Positions 18,294 through 26,664 are shown, counted from the first letter of the stretch. The stretch: DNA of 64,000 bases from JBBQWZ01 sp038210135 (GCA_038210135.1 JBBQWZ010000015.1:1-64000), one strand, 5' to 3'. The notes: generated from the letters alone by a model not told the origin. Numbers and translations: made by a program.

Positions 18294-19240
18294 TTGCGGT
18301 CCATCTCGACGAGGGGCGTGTTTCGATCCAGAAGCGCGCCATCCCAAGACGTCCTCCCGGCTTCGCGAGAATTCGCGTCGTCCTAGCCGGAATCTGCAAC
18401 ACGGATCTCGAACTGCAGCGCGGCTATTACGGTTTTCGCGGAACGCCGGGCCATGAATTCGTCGGCATCGTCGAGGAATCAGACGACCTTCGCTGGATCG
18501 GCAAACGCGTCGCGGGTGAAATCAATCTCGCTTGCGGAACCTGCGACTGGTGCGCGCGCGGACTCGGCCGCCATTGCCCGCATCGCACCGTTCTCGGCAT
18601 TGTGAAGCATCCCGGCGCGTTTGCCGAATACCTGACGCTGCCCGAACGTAACCTGCATGCGCTCCCCGCATCCATCACCGACGAACAAGCTGTCTTCGCC
18701 GAACCGCTCGCCGCCGCCTGCGAAATTCTCGATCAAGTGAAAATCGCCGCGCACGAGCCGGTTGCGGTGCTAGGCGATGGCAAGCTCGGCTTGCTGGTCG
18801 CGCAAGTCCTCCACGCCCACGGCGCCTCCGTCACACACTACGGGCGCCATGAAACGAAATTGCAAATCAGCCGGAACGCCGGCATACAGACCGAACTCAC
18901 CAGCAAACTGCCGAAGAAAGCATACTCGCTTGTCGTCGATGCGACCGGTTCCAGTGCGGGACTCGAACAAGCCATTCGCATGACCGTGCCACGGGGCACG
19001 GTCATCATGAAATCGACGGTCCACGATCGGGTCGCGCTCGACGCCGCGCCGGTCATCGTGAACGAGATCTCGCTGATCGGTTCCCGCTGCGGACGATTCG
19101 CTCCCGCACTCGCGCTTCTGAAATCCACTGGCGTTCAAGTCGAACCGCTGATCGCCGATCACTTCGATTTGAAGGATGCGGCGCGAGCTTTTGCGCGCGC
19201 CGCCGAGCGCGGTGTACTGAAGGTCCTGCTACGCGCCTAG
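18290..19240 (+). CDS. Zinc-dependent MDR alcohol dehydrogenase
   Basis: 316 residues from the ATG at 18290. The catalytic zinc ligands are in 'GICNTDLELQRGYYGFRGTPGHEFVG' (Cys, then His-Glu), and the structural zinc site is complete in 'CGTCDWCARGLGRHC' (four Cys). The Rossmann loop is 'AVLGDGKLGLLVAQVL'. It oxidises an alcohol or polyol with NAD(P) in the cytoplasm; the four-Cys lobe fits the polyol/threonine dehydrogenase side of the family. Translation is coupled to the upstream Cdd1-like gene through an ATGA overlap. Confidence 0.9.
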   Translation: MIAVHLDEGRVSIQKRAIPRRPPGFARIRVVLAGICNTDLELQRGYYGFRGTPGHEFVGIVEESDDLRWIGKRVAGEINLACGTCDWCARGLGRHCPHRTVLGIVKHPGAFAEYLTLPERNLHALPASITDEQAVFAEPLAAACEILDQVKIAAHEPVAVLGDGKLGLLVAQVLHAHGASVTHYGRHETKLQISRNAGIQTELTSKLPKKAYSLVVDATGSSAGLEQAIRMTVPRGTVIMKSTVHDRVALDAAPVIVNEISLIGSRCGRFAPALALLKSTGVQVEPLIADHFDLKDAARAFARAAERGVLKVLLRA

Positions 19241-19309
19241 ATCGTTTCCGCGACTCGCGGACTCAAATATTTACTCCTCACGCTGGCGACAACTGGGATT
19301 TATTGCGGC

Positions 19310-21055
19310 CTATTGCGTTAGGGTCTGCGGCTTCGCGGCTTGATCGTGCAAGGACTGCCGCGCCGCCTCGGGAACGATCCGCCACCCGTTCGCGGACTTG
19401 GTGGGGAACGCCGCCTTCGGATTATCTTTTCCCGAGTAATAGCGAATCATGAGCTCGCGGATCTCGTCCGTCGAGCGCCATAAAACCTTTGCTCCGGGGA
19501 ACATTGTGTACCCGCCACTGCCGCCGTAGCGATAATTATTCAAAGCGACTCGGAGCTTCCGCGTGTCGTCGAGCGGCTTGCCGCGGAAGCGCAGATTCCG
19601 GATGCGCTTCCCGACCGGTTGGGTCAGGTCGATCTCGTAGGTGACGCCCGCCGCCATATCGTAATTGAAGCCGATGAACTGCCGGTTGAACCCGGCGCCC
19701 GTGCACGCCGCATCCGCGCAGCCGGAAAAATAACGAGCCGCATTCTCGAGCGCCTCGCGGACCATTTTGCCGGTTCCCTCGATCGCATAGAGGGTGTTGT
19801 CGTAAAGATACAGACCCGCAATTTCGCGAACCGTGACCGGGCCTTTCGAGATGGCAGCCCGCGGATTGAACGACGCCGCAAAGCTGACATCCGCCTTCGC
19901 GTAATACAACTGCACTTGCTGGATCGCGTCGAGAATCGCCGTATCCTCCACTCGTGCCGTCGATGCCGACAGCGCCGCCGCCGAATTCGCGACCGGCGCA
20001 TTCAGATACGCCAACGCGGCCTGGTGATAGGGAGCAGCCAAGTTCAGCACTTGCTCATCCACGCGCGTGTCCGCCTTCACGGGAATCAGCTTGCCGACTT
20101 TTGAAACCGTCTGCCACGGACCCGGCTTGCCGTCCGACTGCATCACCCGCTCCATGCGGATATCCACCTGCCCCAACGAAATGCCCCAGTTCTTTGGCTG
20201 CATGAGCAGCGTATCGCCGAGCCGGACGCCGGTCAGTTCCGCGTGCGTGTGCCCGTAAAGGATGACATCCACGCCTTCCACCTGCTGGCCGATTTCGTAG
20301 ATGAAATTCTCGCCTGGCAGATCCTGGTTGAACCGCTCCCCGGTTTCGGGATTCCGGTTGAGGCCAGAGTGCGCCGCAATCACGATCAAGTCCGGGTGAT
20401 GCTTTTGTTTCACCTCGGCGACCATCGCCTTCGCCGTCGCGACGCCGTCCGCGAACGAATAGCCGGCGAAATTCTCCGGCTTCTCCCAATGCGGAATGCC
20501 CGGCGTGGTCAGCCCGATAATGGCGATCCGGACTCCGCTGACCTCTTTTATAATGTAGGGCTCGAACGGACGCGCCGCGCCGGTCGCCTTGGTATTCGCC
20601 GACAGCCAGGGAAACTTTGCTTCCGAGCGCGCCTTGTCCAGATTCGCGAGGCCGAAGTTGAATTCGTGGTTGCCCAGCACCATCGCGTCGTATTCGAGCA
20701 GATTCATGACGCGCATCATCGGATCCGCCACCGCCGCCTGCTTCTTGCGCGCGCTGTCGATGACCGACTTCTGAAATACGCCCTCGATCGGAGTCCCCTG
20801 AATCGTATCGCCGCAGTCGATCAAGAGCGTTCCGGGGCCGGTCGAACGCGCGTCGGCGATCAACGAAGCGAGCTTTGCCAAACCACGATTCGCCGGCTGG
20901 CCGGCATAGTAGTCGTACGGCTCAATGTTGCCGTGCAAATCGGTCGTTACCAAGATGCGGATCTTCGCGACCTCGGCCCGGATTTCGGCCGCCGTCAAAA
21001 GCAAAAGGCCCGCGGCGAACAGCCGCGAGCCCTTTAGGAATTGCTCGAAACGCAT
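19310..21055 (-). CDS. Exported 5'-nucleotidase/2',3'-cyclic phosphodiesterase family protein
   Basis: 581 residues with a signal peptide (residues 1-27, ending 'AAEIRAE'). The calcineurin-like metallophosphatase domain has all metal-binding blocks: 'TTDLHGNIEPY', 'LIDCGDTIQGTP', 'VLGNHEFNFG', 'IAAHSGL' and 'ILYGHTHAE'. The C-terminal 5'-nucleotidase domain ends with 'VALNNYRYGGSGGYTMFPG', which stacks on the nucleobase. It hydrolyses extracellular nucleotides in the periplasm to release phosphate and nucleosides. It starts 6 bp after the cyclophilin gene, so the two form an operon. Confidence 0.93.
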   Translation of the reverse strand: MRFEQFLKGSRLFAAGLLLLTAAEIRAEVAKIRILVTTDLHGNIEPYDYYAGQPANRGLAKLASLIADARSTGPGTLLIDCGDTIQGTPIEGVFQKSVIDSARKKQAAVADPMMRVMNLLEYDAMVLGNHEFNFGLANLDKARSEAKFPWLSANTKATGAARPFEPYIIKEVSGVRIAIIGLTTPGIPHWEKPENFAGYSFADGVATAKAMVAEVKQKHHPDLIVIAAHSGLNRNPETGERFNQDLPGENFIYEIGQQVEGVDVILYGHTHAELTGVRLGDTLLMQPKNWGISLGQVDIRMERVMQSDGKPGPWQTVSKVGKLIPVKADTRVDEQVLNLAAPYHQAALAYLNAPVANSAAALSASTARVEDTAILDAIQQVQLYYAKADVSFAASFNPRAAISKGPVTVREIAGLYLYDNTLYAIEGTGKMVREALENAARYFSGCADAACTGAGFNRQFIGFNYDMAAGVTYEIDLTQPVGKRIRNLRFRGKPLDDTRKLRVALNNYRYGGSGGYTMFPGAKVLWRSTDEIRELMIRYYSGKDNPKAAFPTKSANGWRIVPEAARQSLHDQAAKPQTLTQ

Positions 21056-21061
21056 AGGTCC

Positions 21062-21913
21062 TTACTGTTTGGCGGGCGTGGCCGGCTTGGCCGCGGCCGG
21101 TTTGGGAGCCGCCGTCGTGGGCTTCGCGGTCGGCTTCGCGGCCGCCGGTTTCGCCGGTGCCGGAGCGCCTACGACTGTCGCCGACTGAATTTTGTCCATC
21201 AACGGAAAATCGCGTGTGATGAGCGCGTCGCCCATGCTCTGCAGCATTCCCTGATCCGGACCGCGCCCGTTCGGAGCGCCTTCGCCGTAACCCGCGTACA
21301 GCTTATCCACGACGTCCATGCCCTCGACCACTTTGCCGAACGGCGGAAATTCCATGGCATCCAGCCGCGCGTTGTCGCCGAAGTTGATGAACACCTGGGT
21401 GGTACGCGAATTCGCACCGCCCTTGGCGAACGTCACCATGCCGCGCGTGTTCGACTGCTTCACCGGCTCATCCTTTATAGGACTCTCGCGCCAGGCACGA
21501 TTTACTTCCGGCCAGGCTGAGAGTCCGAACTGCACCATGAACCCGGAAATGACACGGAAAAACGATGCATTCGTGAAGTAGCCGTTCTTCACCAGGTTAT
21601 AGAAACGATCCGCGCCGAGCGGAGCCCAGTCGCGCGTCACTTCAATTACGATTTCGCCTTTCGTGGTGACGAACTTGGCTTTATACACGTCCGGCGCTTT
21701 GGCTTTCAAATTTGCCGGAGTTAGCAGTGCCGGATTCGGTTTTCCCGGACCTGCTGGCTTGGCCGCAGCCTTAACGGCGGTCGTAGACTTCGCGGCCGTA
21801 GACTTTGTAGCCGTCGATTTCGTGGCCGCTTTTGGTGCGGCGGTTTTGTCCTGGGCGGAGATCGCAAGGGCACACGCCAGGACGAGGGTTGTGCAAAAAA
21901 CGAGTGTTTTCAT
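21062..21913 (-). CDS. Exported cyclophilin-type peptidyl-prolyl isomerase
   Basis: 283 residues with a signal peptide (cleavage near 'AISAQD'). Between two Ala/Lys/Thr/Pro-rich linkers (about residues 22-58 and 245-283, with repeats of the KSTA and AKPT type) lies a cyclophilin domain: 'FVTTKGEIVIEVTRDWAPLGADRFYNLVKNGYF', 'FFRVISGFMVQFG' (catalytic Arg), 'GMVTFAKGGANSRTTQVFINFGDN' and 'FPPFGKVVEGMDVVDKLYAGYGE'. It would speed prolyl isomerisation during folding of exported proteins. The flexible tails may bind the cell wall or a membrane. First gene of the operon with the 5'-nucleotidase. Confidence 0.92.
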   Translation of the reverse strand: MKTLVFCTTLVLACALAISAQDKTAAPKAATKSTATKSTAAKSTTAVKAAAKPAGPGKPNPALLTPANLKAKAPDVYKAKFVTTKGEIVIEVTRDWAPLGADRFYNLVKNGYFTNASFFRVISGFMVQFGLSAWPEVNRAWRESPIKDEPVKQSNTRGMVTFAKGGANSRTTQVFINFGDNARLDAMEFPPFGKVVEGMDVVDKLYAGYGEGAPNGRGPDQGMLQSMGDALITRDFPLMDKIQSATVVGAPAPAKPAAAKPTAKPTTAAPKPAAAKPATPAKQ

Positions 21914-22216
21914 AGTGGGAACCCTACAATCATATCATCCGACTGCGCCGACTTCGCCTGCAAAAAGCTCCCCTTCGTAAACGGCGCGAGCGTTGGCGTC
22001 CCCGAATTGGTGTGAGAAATCCATAGCGCATTCTGCCGGCATCCCCTGAATCTTCCCCACTCAGTAATAAAGTATTTCTAATCAAAGGGTTGGCGCTCCA
22101 TAGGCGATTTTATCACCGCATTCCTACCTCCTTGTGCTAACCAATATTTACGCTGGAAATCTTTCGAGCGCTAAGAGGCGGATACCTAATTTGTGTATGG
22201 AAGATCACGTAAAACG

Positions 22217-22239
22217 CACTGTGTCGTATTGACACAGTG
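22217..22239. promoter_or_regulatory. Perfect 9-bp inverted repeat (operator candidate)
   Basis: CACTGTGTC at 22217-22225 faces GACACAGTG at 22231-22239 around GTATT. The right arm and spacer contain the TTGACA of the promoter at 22229-22234, so a dimeric regulator bound here would cover the -35 box. No T-run follows, so it is not a terminator. Confidence 0.7.
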
Positions 22240-22257
22240 GGCGGGTTTGGCTATCAT
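22229..22257 (+). promoter_or_regulatory. Sigma-70 type promoter for the M23 peptidase gene
   Basis: TTGACA at 22229-22234, exactly 17 bases, then TATCAT at 22252-22257: a perfect -35, optimal spacing and a -10 with one mismatch. Transcription should start near 22264 and give a leader of about 117 bases before the GTG at 22381. Confidence 0.75.
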
Positions 22258-22380
22258 GACTATTCGTTCATCAAAGTTGTAATCGAACTGTAGCCCCGCG
22301 GTACTCTCCGGCCTACGTTCCCTCAGACCCGTGAAGTTTGGGGGCAACTGCGCCGAATCAAGAAGGAGATATCCGATCAC

Positions 22381-23265
22381 GTGAAACAGCAATATTTTAT
22401 TCTCGTTTTAGCGCATTCCCTCCACGGGCGGCTCCGCCGCGTTCATATTCCGCACCAAGTCATGTATGTCGTTCTTGCGCTCGCCATGTTCGGCGGCGTG
22501 TCGCTCTTCGGAATGGTATCGAGCTACCTCCGAATGACCTGGAAGGTCTCGAACTACAATTCTCTGCGTGACGAAGTCGATACTCTTCGCAACCGCTACG
22601 CCGCTCTGCAGCGCGAATCGAACGACAAGCAGAGCCAGTTGGCGAGCCTGCAAACCATGGCGACCGAAGTCACCGTTTCGCTGGGTTTGACTCGTAAGCT
22701 AGCCGGTGCCGACGATATCTCCGACGAAGGCCCGCTGGTTCCCTCCTACAAAGAATCCCTCGAAGAGTACAACTTCCTCCGTTCCGCCAGTTTCTCCCGT
22801 TTGCATCATGGTTATGTCCGGCAGTCGCAGAAGAATGTGATCCCCACTCTGTGGCCCGTCAGCGGACGGCTGTTGAGCAACTTCGGCGAGCGCAGCGATC
22901 CATTCTCCGGGGAAGGCGCGTTCCACACCGGAGTCGATATTTCGGCCAATTCCGGAACCATGGTGAAGGCCGCCGCCGATGGCGTCGTGATCTTCGCCGA
23001 ATACTCCGGCCGCTACGGAAAACTGATCGAAGTCGAACACGGCAACGGAGTCCGCACGCGCTACGCGCACCTTTCTCACATCGGCGTCGTCACCGGACAG
23101 GAAGTCCGCCGCGGCGACCTGATCGCGCTCTCTGGCGCCACCGGCCGGGTCACCTCCCCGCATCTTCATTTTGAAGTTCGCCTGGGAAGCATTCCGGTGA
23201 ATCCGTATCCCTATCTCGCGAAGTCGGCGATCGGCGTCACTTCCACCAAGGATCTCCCCTTCTAG
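22381..23265 (+). CDS. M23-family metallopeptidase, membrane-anchored
   Basis: 294 residues. GTG start with AAGGAG at 22363-22368. One membrane segment at about residues 22-42 ('VMYVVLALAMFGGVSLFGMV') follows a short cytoplasmic tail; residues 50-90 form a coiled coil ('YNSLRDEVDTLRNRYAALQRESNDKQSQLASLQ'). The C-terminal LytM domain holds the zinc and catalytic residues: 'HTGVDISANSGTMVKAAADG' (HxxxD), 'GYVRQ' before it, 'YAHLSHIGV' and 'HLHFEVR' (HxH). It is an inner-membrane anchored periplasmic peptidoglycan peptidase or LytM activator of amidases. It is transcribed alone and followed by a strong terminator. Confidence 0.93.
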   Translation: MKQQYFILVLAHSLHGRLRRVHIPHQVMYVVLALAMFGGVSLFGMVSSYLRMTWKVSNYNSLRDEVDTLRNRYAALQRESNDKQSQLASLQTMATEVTVSLGLTRKLAGADDISDEGPLVPSYKESLEEYNFLRSASFSRLHHGYVRQSQKNVIPTLWPVSGRLLSNFGERSDPFSGEGAFHTGVDISANSGTMVKAAADGVVIFAEYSGRYGKLIEVEHGNGVRTRYAHLSHIGVVTGQEVRRGDLIALSGATGRVTSPHLHFEVRLGSIPVNPYPYLAKSAIGVTSTKDLPF

Positions 23266-23309
23266 CGGTTCTTCGTCAAGTTCGCCCCCTGCGAACGGTC
23301 CTCCTATTT

Positions 23310-23345
23310 GCGCGCATCGCCTCACGGCAATGCGCGCTTTTTTTT
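23310..23345 (+). terminator. Intrinsic terminator after the M23 peptidase gene
   Basis: GCGCGCAT at 23310-23317 pairs with ATGCGCGC at 23330-23337, with an inner GCC/GGC pair around TCAC, and an 8-base T-run follows. This is a textbook intrinsic terminator 45 bp after the stop codon. Confidence 0.93.
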
Positions 23346-23367
23346 GGGAAGCAACCGGCGGAGATCG

Positions 23368-23586
23368 CTAATCCACCTGCGACGAGATGTAGGACTTCGT
23401 GACCGCCAACAAACCAGCTAAGCCAACCAAAGCGAGGCTGCTCCACGGCGCGAACGGACACAGTGATTTGTATCCGAGATCATTCGTGACCAGCGCCGCG
23501 GACCACGGTATCAAAGTCGCCGCTGCGCCAACGAGCGAGAGCGCGATCAAGGTCTGAAACAGAATATTGCGTGTCTTCGCGGTCAT
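23368..23586 (-). CDS. Small membrane protein (72 aa)
   Basis: 72 residues from the ATG at 23586; further upstream the frame overlaps the divergent selenoprotein leader and is unlikely to be translated. Two hydrophobic stretches ('ILFQTLIALSLVGAAATLIPW' and 'WSSLALVGLAGLLAVT') flank a short loop 'NDLGYKSLCPFAP', giving a two-helix inner-membrane protein. I do not know its function; the loop with a single Cys looks conserved-type. It is divergent from the selenoprotein gene (124 bp between starts), so they may share control. Confidence 0.6.
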   Translation of the reverse strand: MTAKTRNILFQTLIALSLVGAAATLIPWSAALVTNDLGYKSLCPFAPWSSLALVGLAGLLAVTKSYISSQVD

Positions 23587-23710
23587 TGCGTTCAACAAGA
23601 AGACTAGCAGGCTTGGACAAGGCCCCAGAAATGTATCCAGAGCGGAATCGCGGATTTGATAACGCCGTCGATTCACAGCAAGACTTTTTTCCCTGGCCGC
23701 AGAGGTTACC

Positions 23711-24841
23711 ATGAAACACATGGACCGCAGACAATTCCTCATCGCAACCGGCGCCGCCTCCGTCGCATCCGCCGCGATTACGCCAACGCCCGCAACCGTC
23801 CTCTATGGCGATCGCGTCGTCGCTCTCGACAAGACGCGCATGCAGGCGGGCGACCTGTGGGTCCGCGCAGCCGATCTGCCGAAGATCAACGAATTCGAAC
23901 TCAAACCGCAGGGAGCCTGCCGCGCCGACATCTGCATTCCCGTCTCGAAGACTTTGAAGCAGGGCGAGTATTTCAACCTGACTGGTTTCGCCAAGAAGAT
24001 CGGCGAAACCGTCGTCGCCGATTCCGGCGTCTGGAGCCTCGGCGAAGTGCCGGTCCTCCGCAGTTCTTTCTACAACTCCCGCGTCGCCCCGGATTTCACG
24101 GTGCCCGATCGGAAGGGCCGCCCGGTGCACCTCTCCGACTTCAAAGGCAAGAAGGTTCTCATTGTAACCTGGGCCAGTTGGTGAGGATGCCGACTTGATC
24201 TGCCAGGCTGGCAGAAACTCTACAGCGAACTGAAAGACCAGAATTTCGAGATCGTCGCCGCCGCACAGGATACCGGCGGGGAAGCGGCTGCCGGCAAGTG
24301 GTATGACGCGGCGAAGGCCACCTACACAACGCTGGTCGATGTGCAGCATGGCATCAGCTCGGCCTATCAATTCATCAATGTTCCGATGGGCGTTTGGATC
24401 GACGAGAAGGGTCTGGTGGTGCGTCCGGCGGAACCGGCGTGGACCAATAACTCGACTCTCAAGGTGGGCGCGAAGAGCATCGTCACGGAAGGCGAAACGT
24501 ACACCGCCGGACTCCGCGATTGGGTGAAAAACGGCAAGGCCAGTTCGTATTACTTGAGCGACGAAGAATTCGCCCGACGTGCGAAGCCGCGGTCCGCCGC
24601 CGAAATGGAAGCCGAAGCCAGCTTCAAGCTTGGCGTGTACTTCCACGAGACCAAGAAGCCCGAGCTCGCCGCCAAGTATTGGAAGAAAGCGCAGGAACTG
24701 AATCCCGACGACTGGAACTACCATCGCCAGGACTGGAGTTTCACGCCGCAGGAAGCGGGCAAGAAGTGGCTGGACAAGTTCAACAAGCTGGACCAGCCGT
24801 ATTATCCGAAGCTGGAAATTCAGCCCGACAAGAAGCCTTAA
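23711..24841 (+). CDS. ResA/TlpA-like redoxin, probable selenoprotein (in-frame TGA at 24182-24184)
   Basis: Reading TGA at 24182-24184 as selenocysteine gives one 376-residue protein. Same-frame sequence after the TGA (24185-24841) has no other stop and continues the fold. The N-terminus has a twin-arginine signal ('DRRQFLIATGAASVASA'). Thioredoxin-fold landmarks are 'APDFTVPDRKGRPVHLSDFKGKKVLIVTWASW', then U158-Gly-Cys160-Arg, then 'LPGWQKLYSELKDQNFEIVAAAQD' and the cis-Pro block 'NVPMGVWIDEKG'. The C-terminal ~90 residues look TPR-like ('KPELAAKYWKKAQELNPDDW'). It should be a periplasmic thiol-redox enzyme or peroxidase-like reductase. The active site is U-x-C rather than the usual C-x-x-C. 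Alternative: a pseudogene split by a nonsense mutation, judged unlikely because the TGA is exactly in the redox position and is followed by a hairpin. Confidence 0.85.
24182..24214 (+). promoter_or_regulatory. Bacterial SECIS-like element at the in-frame TGA
   Basis: The TGA is followed by a hairpin in which CTGCCA (24200-24205) pairs with TGGCAG (24209-24214), extended by one T-A pair, with apical loop GGC at 24206-24208. The loop lies 22-24 bases after the TGA, inside the window known for bacterial SECIS elements, and starts with G, as SelB-recognised loops usually do. The stem also overlaps the sense codons Leu-Pro-Gly-Trp-Gln. Confidence 0.7.
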
Positions 24842-26664
24842 GGCGAATCCGCCAGGCGGATCACCTTGCGCTCGCCGTCGTCATAAAGCACCTGGCCTTT
24901 CGCGGCCCAACTTCGGACGCGCTCGAGGAACGCGAGCGTTCGCGTCGCGGTGAGCCGATCGAGCGCGCCATCTAACTTGGCGTTCTGTCTTAGGTCCGAC
25001 TCCGTTTCGGTGGCGACGCCGCCGTACTCCCACAACAGGTAGCGCGCAGAAGGCGGATTCGCCCACGACGTAGTCAGGCCGGCGGATTCGAGATCGTAGA
25101 TTGGATTGCGCGCGTAGTCCAAATAGAATGGCGTATCGATCCAGGCGATCACCGGCTCTCCGGGCGGAACGTGCGAGAGCAGCGCACGAGTCCGATCGCG
25201 GACCCCGCCATGCAGCACGGATTGGCTGTACTCGATGAAGTCGGCATCCTCGGCCAACCACGAAAACGCCAGAGTCGATCCATAAGTAATGGCCTGCTGC
25301 GCGCGCTCGACAATGCTGATCGGGAACAGTGCAGCGATCGCGACCGCAAGCGCCGCCGGCACCGCAGTCCAGCGCGAACGCAGCGACGGCACCTGTCGCG
25401 CCGCCAATCCGAAAACCGCCGTTGCCATGGCGATCGCCACCGGAGCGGAATAGCGTAGCGCATGCCGATATCCGGCCTGCCACGGGGCGATGAACACGAA
25501 CACCAGGTACATCGCGATGCCCGCCGTCGCGATCAGCCCGATCGACAAAGCGGAGTCTCGTTCGCCGCGCTCCCGCTTGCGCGCCATCCAATACACCAAC
25601 CAAGCGGCCACTCCGATAGCCGCCATCAGTAAGGTGCAAGTGCCCACGCTGACTCCGTAGCTCAGCGGATCGAAGGACAACCAAGGCGAATGCGACGGCT
25701 CTCCTGGCCCAACCACAACAGGCGGTGGATGCGGACCGAGAAAAGCCGTCACGTAACGCGGGGAATGCAGGAGGATCCAAGGCGCGAGGAACAGCGTCCA
25801 ATAAAGGCCAGTCCGGATGCCCCAACGCACGCCCAGTTGGACCGTCAGCAGCACCAATACCAGCAAAGGGAACAGCGCAAACGTGGACTTCACCGCAACC
25901 AGCGCGGCGAACAGCAGTCCGGTCGCGACGGAATCCGAAGAGGCGGGTCTCTCTCGCGGATCGCTCCAGATCACGGCCAGCGCCAGCATCAACGCGACGC
26001 CGGAATAGAGCGACGAAGTGTTGACCGATTGCGGATCGATGATCAGGACGAGGAGCATCGACACCAGCGTCGCCAGCCAGCGCCCGGGATCACCCAGCGA
26101 GAACTCGCTCGCCAGCATCAAACACAGGAACAGGGCGAACACGGCGTCGAAGCCATTCACGTACGCAATCGGGAAGTAGGCGACGAGAAAGCCTTGGAGG
26201 AACGCCTGTCCGCCCAGCGTTTGCGACCCGATCGCGCTCAGCGGACTGCCATAGACCGTGCCGGTCTCGACCATGCGGACCACATGCGCGAAGTACTTCT
26301 GGTAGTCGTCGTGGTAGTTGTAGGCTTGCGGCGGGACCAGGGTGACGATCGAGAATCCGAGAACAGCAACGGCGAAGAGCAACGCCAGGCCGTAGTGCCA
26401 TCGACGTTCGTAGGCGATCTGGTCCAAGGCTGGAACGGCGAAACAAATTCCGAGCAAGGCCACGATCGCGAGCGGGGTGGGACGGGCGAGGCGGAACAGG
26501 TTCAACAATCCGCCGAGCGAGACCAGCACCGCCATGCCGAGAGTGGCGGTCGCAGGCCAGGATCCGCGAGGCAGGTGGAACAGGCGGCGGAAGGCGGTTC
26601 CCCAGCCGAACAGCGAGACGGAAAATAGGGCGATCAGGCCGAATGCGACCAGGCAGCGAATCAT
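24838..26664 (-). CDS. Large polytopic membrane protein (glycosyltransferase-like topology)
   Basis: 608 residues with about 12 hydrophobic helices and a final ~170-residue soluble domain containing 'GEPVIAWIDTPFYLDYARNPIYDLESAGLTTSW'. Topology, length and the acidic 'YNYHDDYQKYFAHVVRM' after the third helix resemble GT-C type lipid-linked-sugar glycosyltransferases (PMT/ArnT group), where acidic residues in the first periplasmic loop are catalytic, but I cannot place it in a named family. It overlaps the tail of the selenoprotein gene by 4 bp on the opposite strand. Confidence 0.65.
   Translation of the reverse strand: MIRCLVAFGLIALFSVSLFGWGTAFRRLFHLPRGSWPATATLGMAVLVSLGGLLNLFRLARPTPLAIVALLGICFAVPALDQIAYERRWHYGLALLFAVAVLGFSIVTLVPPQAYNYHDDYQKYFAHVVRMVETGTVYGSPLSAIGSQTLGGQAFLQGFLVAYFPIAYVNGFDAVFALFLCLMLASEFSLGDPGRWLATLVSMLLVLIIDPQSVNTSSLYSGVALMLALAVIWSDPRERPASSDSVATGLLFAALVAVKSTFALFPLLVLVLLTVQLGVRWGIRTGLYWTLFLAPWILLHSPRYVTAFLGPHPPPVVVGPGEPSHSPWLSFDPLSYGVSVGTCTLLMAAIGVAAWLVYWMARKRERGERDSALSIGLIATAGIAMYLVFVFIAPWQAGYRHALRYSAPVAIAMATAVFGLAARQVPSLRSRWTAVPAALAVAIAALFPISIVERAQQAITYGSTLAFSWLAEDADFIEYSQSVLHGGVRDRTRALLSHVPPGEPVIAWIDTPFYLDYARNPIYDLESAGLTTSWANPPSARYLLWEYGGVATETESDLRQNAKLDGALDRLTATRTLAFLERVRSWAAKGQVLYDDGERKVIRLADSP

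Larger units (their letters stand above)
21914..22380. other. Divergent intergenic region with promoter and leader
   Basis: 467 bp, clearly less GC-rich than the flanks, between the minus-strand cyclophilin operon and the plus-strand M23 peptidase. It contains the promoter/operator at 22217-22257 and then about 120 bases of leader. The leader has several G/C-rich blocks ('tagccccgcggta', 'gtttgggggcaactg') that could fold, but I could not match them to a known riboswitch. Short open frames across it look non-coding. Confidence 0.6.

Noticed and set aside
18348..18400. Longer VOC protein start upstream of 17984
   Set aside because: Extension would overlap the Cdd1-like and alcohol dehydrogenase genes and adds no domain residues.
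22186..22392. 68-residue minus-strand open frame in the M23 leader region
   Set aside because: It crosses the promoter, operator and leader; no ribosome binding site and no protein-like pattern.
24182..24184. Nonsense mutation splitting the redoxin gene into two pseudogene fragments
   Set aside because: The stop is TGA, lies exactly in the redox Cys position, both sides are undamaged and a SECIS-like hairpin follows.
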